A stretch of DNA of 7,456 nt, taken from an uncultured Eubacteriales bacterium. Lineage in GTDB: Bacteria > Bacillota > Clostridia > Oscillospirales > CAG-272. The notes under the pieces are model-generated. The model made no database searches, was not told the DNA's origin, and saw only the letters and a program-made list of their open reading frames with translations. A program made the position numbers and the translations under genes. Positions 5,299 to 7,456 of the stretch are shown here, piece after piece (position 1 is the first letter of the stretch; each line of letters starts with the position of its first letter). The stretch is from the NCBI GenBank assembly GCA_900547565.1, contig URHI01000096.1:1-7456 (forward strand). The letters run 5' to 3'.

Positions 5299-6504
5299 TC
5301 AAAGTACTCTGTATCGCTTGACAAATGAGGCACCGGCCGCGGCACCAATGCTGTTAGCTTCGGACTCAGTAATTGAGGAGGTTTTCAGTGCGGTACGTCC
5401 GCCGAGCCTCACGCACTGAACCGGGGCGAGGCGCGCTTCAAGCTCGGGCGCGGGAATACCATTGAAAATAAAGATGTTTTCGCAGGCGTATCTGCTGAAA
5501 TCGGCGATGTCTGCATCCGTGGCCGTCTGCCAGTGTAGCGGACGGGACGGTTTGCCGAGGTTAGCGGCGATGTCAATAATATCTGACGCAACGGCAGATG
5601 CTGTCGGTAGCTTGCCGGCACCGCGGCCGGAAAACATGGCGCGTCCCAGCAGATTGCCTTCGACAAGTATGCCGTTGAATACGTCGGATACCGAGTAGAG
5701 CGGGTTGTCGCGCGGAACCATTCGGGGTGACACCATGGCGAGGATTTTACCGTCGTCAAGACAGGTGTGGCCGATGAGCTTTATCGACATTCCGAGTTCG
5801 TCTGCAAGCGCAACGTCCTCAGACTCAACCCCGCAGATGCCCTCTACGTGAATTTTATCGGAATCGAGCACCTTGCCAAAGGCAAGCGCCGCAAGTATGA
5901 CGATTTTACGTGCAGCGTCGTGACCGGCAATATCGGCAGTAGGGTCAGCTTCTGCATAGCCATTGGCCTGTGCATCACGAAGAACAGGCTCCAGTGCGGC
6001 GCCCTCGTTTGCCATGCGTGTGAGAATGTAATTGGTGGTTCCGTTGAGTATACCGTCTATGCTGACTATGCCGTTGGCGGCAAGGTCATTTGTCAGCGGG
6101 CGAATAATCGGGATTCCGCCGCCTACGCTGGCTTCAAACAGGTATCTGACGTTATGTGCGGCCGCCAGATCAAGCAGCTCGACGCCGTGCTTGGCAACCA
6201 ACTCCTTGTTCGAGGTGACAACATTTTTTCCGGCCGACAGTGCCGCCTTGGTGAACTGATATGCCATACCCGCTCCGCCTATCATTTCGGCAACAATAGA
6301 GATAGACGGGTCGTTGAGTATTATATCAAAGTCGTGAATTATGCGTCCGGCATAGTGGCTGTCGGGAAAATCCCGGCGGTCGAGAATATATTTTACCGTG
6401 ACAGGTTCGCCGGTATATTTCTCAATCTGAGCGCGGTTGAGGTCGATGACTTCGGCGGTTCCGCTTCCTACGGTGCCGAAGCCAAGAAGGGCTATGTTGA
6501 TCAT
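5299..6504 (-). CDS. hom: Homoserine dehydrogenase
   Basis: A 401-residue cytoplasmic enzyme that reduces aspartate semialdehyde to homoserine with NAD(P)H, the branch to threonine, methionine and isoleucine. The N-terminal Rossmann motif is GFGTVGSG (8-15). The NAD-binding domain continues to TSNKELVAKHG, with K100. The catalytic domain shows EASVGGGIPIIRPL (124-137), the signature GILNGTTNYIL (151-161) and AEADPTADIAGHDAARK. E185, D196 and K200 there correspond to yeast HSD E208, D219 and K223. A lower-conserved C-terminal segment (about 340-401) stands where many Gram-positive enzymes of about 430 residues carry a full ACT domain; here it is shorter and lacks an obvious ACT pattern, ending VKRYRVL. 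Start ATG 6504 follows AAGGACGGA (6520-6512) on the minus strand. It is transcribed alone from the promoter at 6543-6571, divergent from the DUF4364 gene; no thrB, thrC or aspartokinase gene is adjacent. The short leader, about 32 nt, leaves no room for a riboswitch or T-box. Confidence 0.96.
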   Translation of the reverse strand: MINIALLGFGTVGSGTAEVIDLNRAQIEKYTGEPVTVKYILDRRDFPDSHYAGRIIHDFDIILNDPSISIVAEMIGGAGMAYQFTKAALSAGKNVVTSNKELVAKHGVELLDLAAAHNVRYLFEASVGGGIPIIRPLTNDLAANGIVSIDGILNGTTNYILTRMANEGAALEPVLRDAQANGYAEADPTADIAGHDAARKIVILAALAFGKVLDSDKIHVEGICGVESEDVALADELGMSIKLIGHTCLDDGKILAMVSPRMVPRDNPLYSVSDVFNGILVEGNLLGRAMFSGRGAGKLPTASAVASDIIDIAANLGKPSRPLHWQTATDADIADFSRYACENIFIFNGIPAPELEARLAPVQCVRLGGRTALKTSSITESEANSIGAAAGASFVKRYRVL

Positions 6505-6542
6505 GTGTTTGTCCGTCCTTGATTTTGGTATTATACCTGATA

Positions 6543-6571
6543 ATTATAACACGATTTTATTATTTTATCAA
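6543..6571 (-). promoter_or_regulatory. hom: Sigma-A promoter for hom
   Basis: On the minus strand TTGATA (6571-6566), 17 bp, TATAAT (6548-6543), with TGT before the -10 box making an extended -10. The start should fall near 6536, inside the small palindrome GGTATTATACC (6527-6537), which could be an operator but may be chance. Confidence 0.8.
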
Positions 6572-6588
6572 TATGCTACGATAAACTA

Positions 6589-6617
6589 TTGAATTATCAC
6601 GAAAAATGTGATAAAAT
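6589..6617 (+). promoter_or_regulatory. Sigma-A promoter for the DUF4364 gene
   Basis: TTGAAT (6589-6594), 17 bp, TAAAAT (6612-6617), with TGA before the -10 box as an extended -10. It is divergent from the hom promoter, with 17 bp between the two -35 boxes. The start should lie near 6624, about 24 nt before ATG 6648. Confidence 0.68.
6594..6614. repeat. Inverted repeat inside the DUF4364 promoter, possible operator
   Basis: TTATCAC (6594-6600) and GTGATAA (6608-6614) are perfect 7-bp arms around GAAAAAT. The repeat spans the whole spacer from the last base of the -35 box into the -10 box, the position expected for a repressor site. The arm centres are 14 bp apart, less than two helical turns. 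No regulator is identified. Confidence 0.5.
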
Positions 6618-6647
6618 CTTTGTGCAATGCTGATCAGGAGGTAAGAA

Positions 6648-7202
6648 ATGAGCAGCTCACCTATCGGAAGTAAGAACAATGTCAAGATTTTCGTATTGTA
6701 TCTGATGGAGAATATAAATTATCCGCTTGATTTTGTCACTATTAATGACATTGTTATGCAAACTGACTATGTTATGTATTTGGATTTTGCCGAGAGCTTC
6801 AATGAGATGCTGGACGGAGGCCTTATTGAAGAACTTAAAAACCGTGACGGCAGTGTTGAGTACGCTGTGACCGAAAAGGGAAGATGTGTAGCCAAGGAGC
6901 TGAAAAGCGACATACTTCCGTCTATTCTGGATAAATCCCTTGCCTGTGCGTTGCGATATATTGACTTTAACCGCCGTGGCATAGAGGCCAGCTGTTCAAT
7001 TGATCCGCGTGAGGACGGTAACTACAGCTTTACCTGTTCATTTGATGAGCACCGAAGCGAAATATTCCGTATATCCGTTGTTGTGGATTCACTTAACCGG
7101 GCCAAGCGCATGAAGGACAACTTTATGGATCGTCCCGAGGTGATATACCGCGGGGTGCTGGCGCTTTTGGCGGGTAATGTAAATTATATGTTTGACAGTT
7201 GA
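6648..7202 (+). CDS. DUF4364 family protein, winged-helix-like
   Basis: A 184-residue cytoplasmic protein resembling the DUF4364 family of Clostridia, whose molecular role is, to my knowledge, not defined. ATG 6648 has AGGAGG (6636-6641) six bases upstream. After a polar start, residues about 10-90 follow the family pattern: VKIFVLYLMENINYPLDFVT, then INDIVMQTDYVMYLDFAESF and a winged-helix-like hairpin GGLIEELKNRDGSVEYAVTEKG (57-78). The KG after TE matches the 'ITEKG' motif seen in many winged-helix regulators. The second half (about 100-180) is a beta-rich region with an FNRRGIEASCSIDP start and a VVVDSLNRAKRMKDNF helix. It is transcribed away from hom on its own promoter and is followed by a strong terminator, so it is monocistronic. 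A DNA-binding regulator, possibly autoregulating through the inverted repeat in its promoter, is a reasonable inference. Confidence 0.85.
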   Translation: MSSSPIGSKNNVKIFVLYLMENINYPLDFVTINDIVMQTDYVMYLDFAESFNEMLDGGLIEELKNRDGSVEYAVTEKGRCVAKELKSDILPSILDKSLACALRYIDFNRRGIEASCSIDPREDGNYSFTCSFDEHRSEIFRISVVVDSLNRAKRMKDNFMDRPEVIYRGVLALLAGNVNYMFDS

Positions 7203-7217
7203 TGTTCGGGCATATTT

Positions 7218-7239
7218 GACCGATAAACCGGTCGTTTTG
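7218..7239 (+). terminator. Weak hairpin after the DUF4364 gene
   Basis: GACCG (7218-7222) and CGGTC (7229-7233) pair around ATAAAC, followed by GTTTTGG. The 5-bp stem and short U run make it at best an accessory to the stronger terminator downstream. Confidence 0.3.
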
Positions 7240-7266
7240 GTATGTCTGTTCGAAGACCTGGCAGGG

Positions 7267-7310
7267 AAAATCACTTTACTGCTCAAAGAGCGGTGAAGTG
7301 ATTTTTTGGT
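7267..7310 (+). terminator. Strong rho-independent terminator for the DUF4364 gene
   Basis: Arms 7267-7284 and 7288-7305 form an 18-bp stem with two G-U pairs around an AAA loop; the 3' arm runs into TTTTTT (7302-7307) followed by GGTTTTGGG. It lies about 65 nt after the stop. The A-tract before the stem would also provide a U tail for leftward transcription. Confidence 0.88.
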
Positions 7311-7350
7311 TTTGGGAGGGATAGTTAGTTGGACCTTGGAAGCTATAGGG

Positions 7351-7413
7351 ATATTGTGTTACAAGAACGATAAGAAGGTTACAGGAATATCGTCTTACAG
7401 GACGATAAGAGGT
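7351..7413. repeat. Tandem stem-loop repeat, two units about 36 bp apart
   Basis: Unit 1 (7351-7379) and unit 2 (7387-7413) share ATATNGTNTTACA, ACGATAAGA and GGT with small indels. Each unit is itself a hairpin: TATTGT/ACGATA (7352-7357, 7367-7372, one G-U) and TATCGTC/GACGATA (7388-7394, 7401-7407). The motif TTACARGA occurs three times (7359, 7379, 7395), in both loops and between the units. No ORF is visible here. Confidence 0.6.
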
Positions 7414-7445
7414 GTTCATTTTCTGCCCCGCGGCAGAAAACGAAC
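7414..7445. repeat. Palindromic hairpin near the right edge
   Basis: GTTC-A-TTTTCTGCC (7414-7427) pairs with GGCAGAAAA-C-GAAC (7432-7445), a 14-bp stem with one mismatch and the loop CCGC. No U tail follows on either strand, so it is not a typical terminator. It may be the start of an intergenic repeat element cut by the window end; nothing else is visible in 7446-7456. Confidence 0.5.
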
Positions 7446-7456
7446 CAAAAGAACGC

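Noticed and set aside
5767..6522. A 251-codon open frame on the plus strand within hom
   Set aside because: It is the complement of a fully conserved homoserine dehydrogenase frame; the translation has no family motif and no ribosome binding site.
6527..6537. Small palindrome GGTATTATACC at the predicted hom transcript start
   Set aside because: Five-bp arms in AT-rich DNA are expected by chance; noted with the hom promoter but not called as an operator.
7329..7357. Promoter-like TTGGAC, 17 bp, TATTGT near the right edge
   Set aside because: The -35 match is only three of six positions and the -10 candidate is part of the repeat hairpin.

Overview
The window looks like an ordinary chromosomal segment from a member of the Clostridia, probably an Oscillospiraceae/Ruminococcaceae-type gut Firmicute. 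The reasons are a DUF4364 protein (a family I know mainly from Clostridia), a YnbB-type 'aluminum resistance' PLP protein, AGGAGG-type ribosome binding sites, near-consensus sigma-A promoters and a roughly balanced base composition. No phage, transposase, CRISPR array, rRNA or tRNA is visible. The assignment rests on recognising families by eye; no search was run.

Layout. At 1-552 (+) is the C-terminal part of a methionine gamma-lyase-like PLP enzyme. A consensus promoter overlapping its stop codon (549-576) starts a two-gene unit. This unit holds a small PsbP-like lipoprotein (621-1139) and a NifS/IscS-type cysteine desulfurase (1136-2299), joined by a 4-base ATGA overlap. A long hairpin (2320-2357) separates them from a convergent ABC-F ATPase (2402-4327, -). 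Between the ABC-F gene and the next rightward gene are two strong promoters that point at each other (4423-4451 + and 4507-4535 -). A GAACN4GTTC palindrome, the core of the Gram-positive LexA/DinR box, lies between them. The rightward unit encodes a protein with only a sigma-region-4-like helix-turn-helix (4566-4955) and a His/Met/Cys-rich single-membrane-span miniprotein (5026-5253). It ends at a hairpin shared with the convergent homoserine dehydrogenase gene (5299-6504, -). Divergent from hom is a DUF4364 winged-helix protein (6648-7202, +) with a strong terminator behind it. The right edge holds a short tandem stem-loop repeat and another palindrome cut by the window end.

How the genes relate. 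Most are unlinked housekeeping functions: sulfur mobilisation, ribosome-associated ABC-F activity and Thr/Met/Ile precursor synthesis. They are packed as convergent and divergent pairs. The most unusual part is the 4328-4565 intergenic region. There the initial transcripts of the ABC-F gene and the sigma-like gene should overlap at their 5' ends, with a possible SOS operator in the overlap and a possible attenuator hairpin in the roughly 170-nt ABC-F leader. I see no convincing undescribed multi-gene system; the best leads are this regulatory region, the sigma-like/miniprotein pair and the structured repeats at the right edge.
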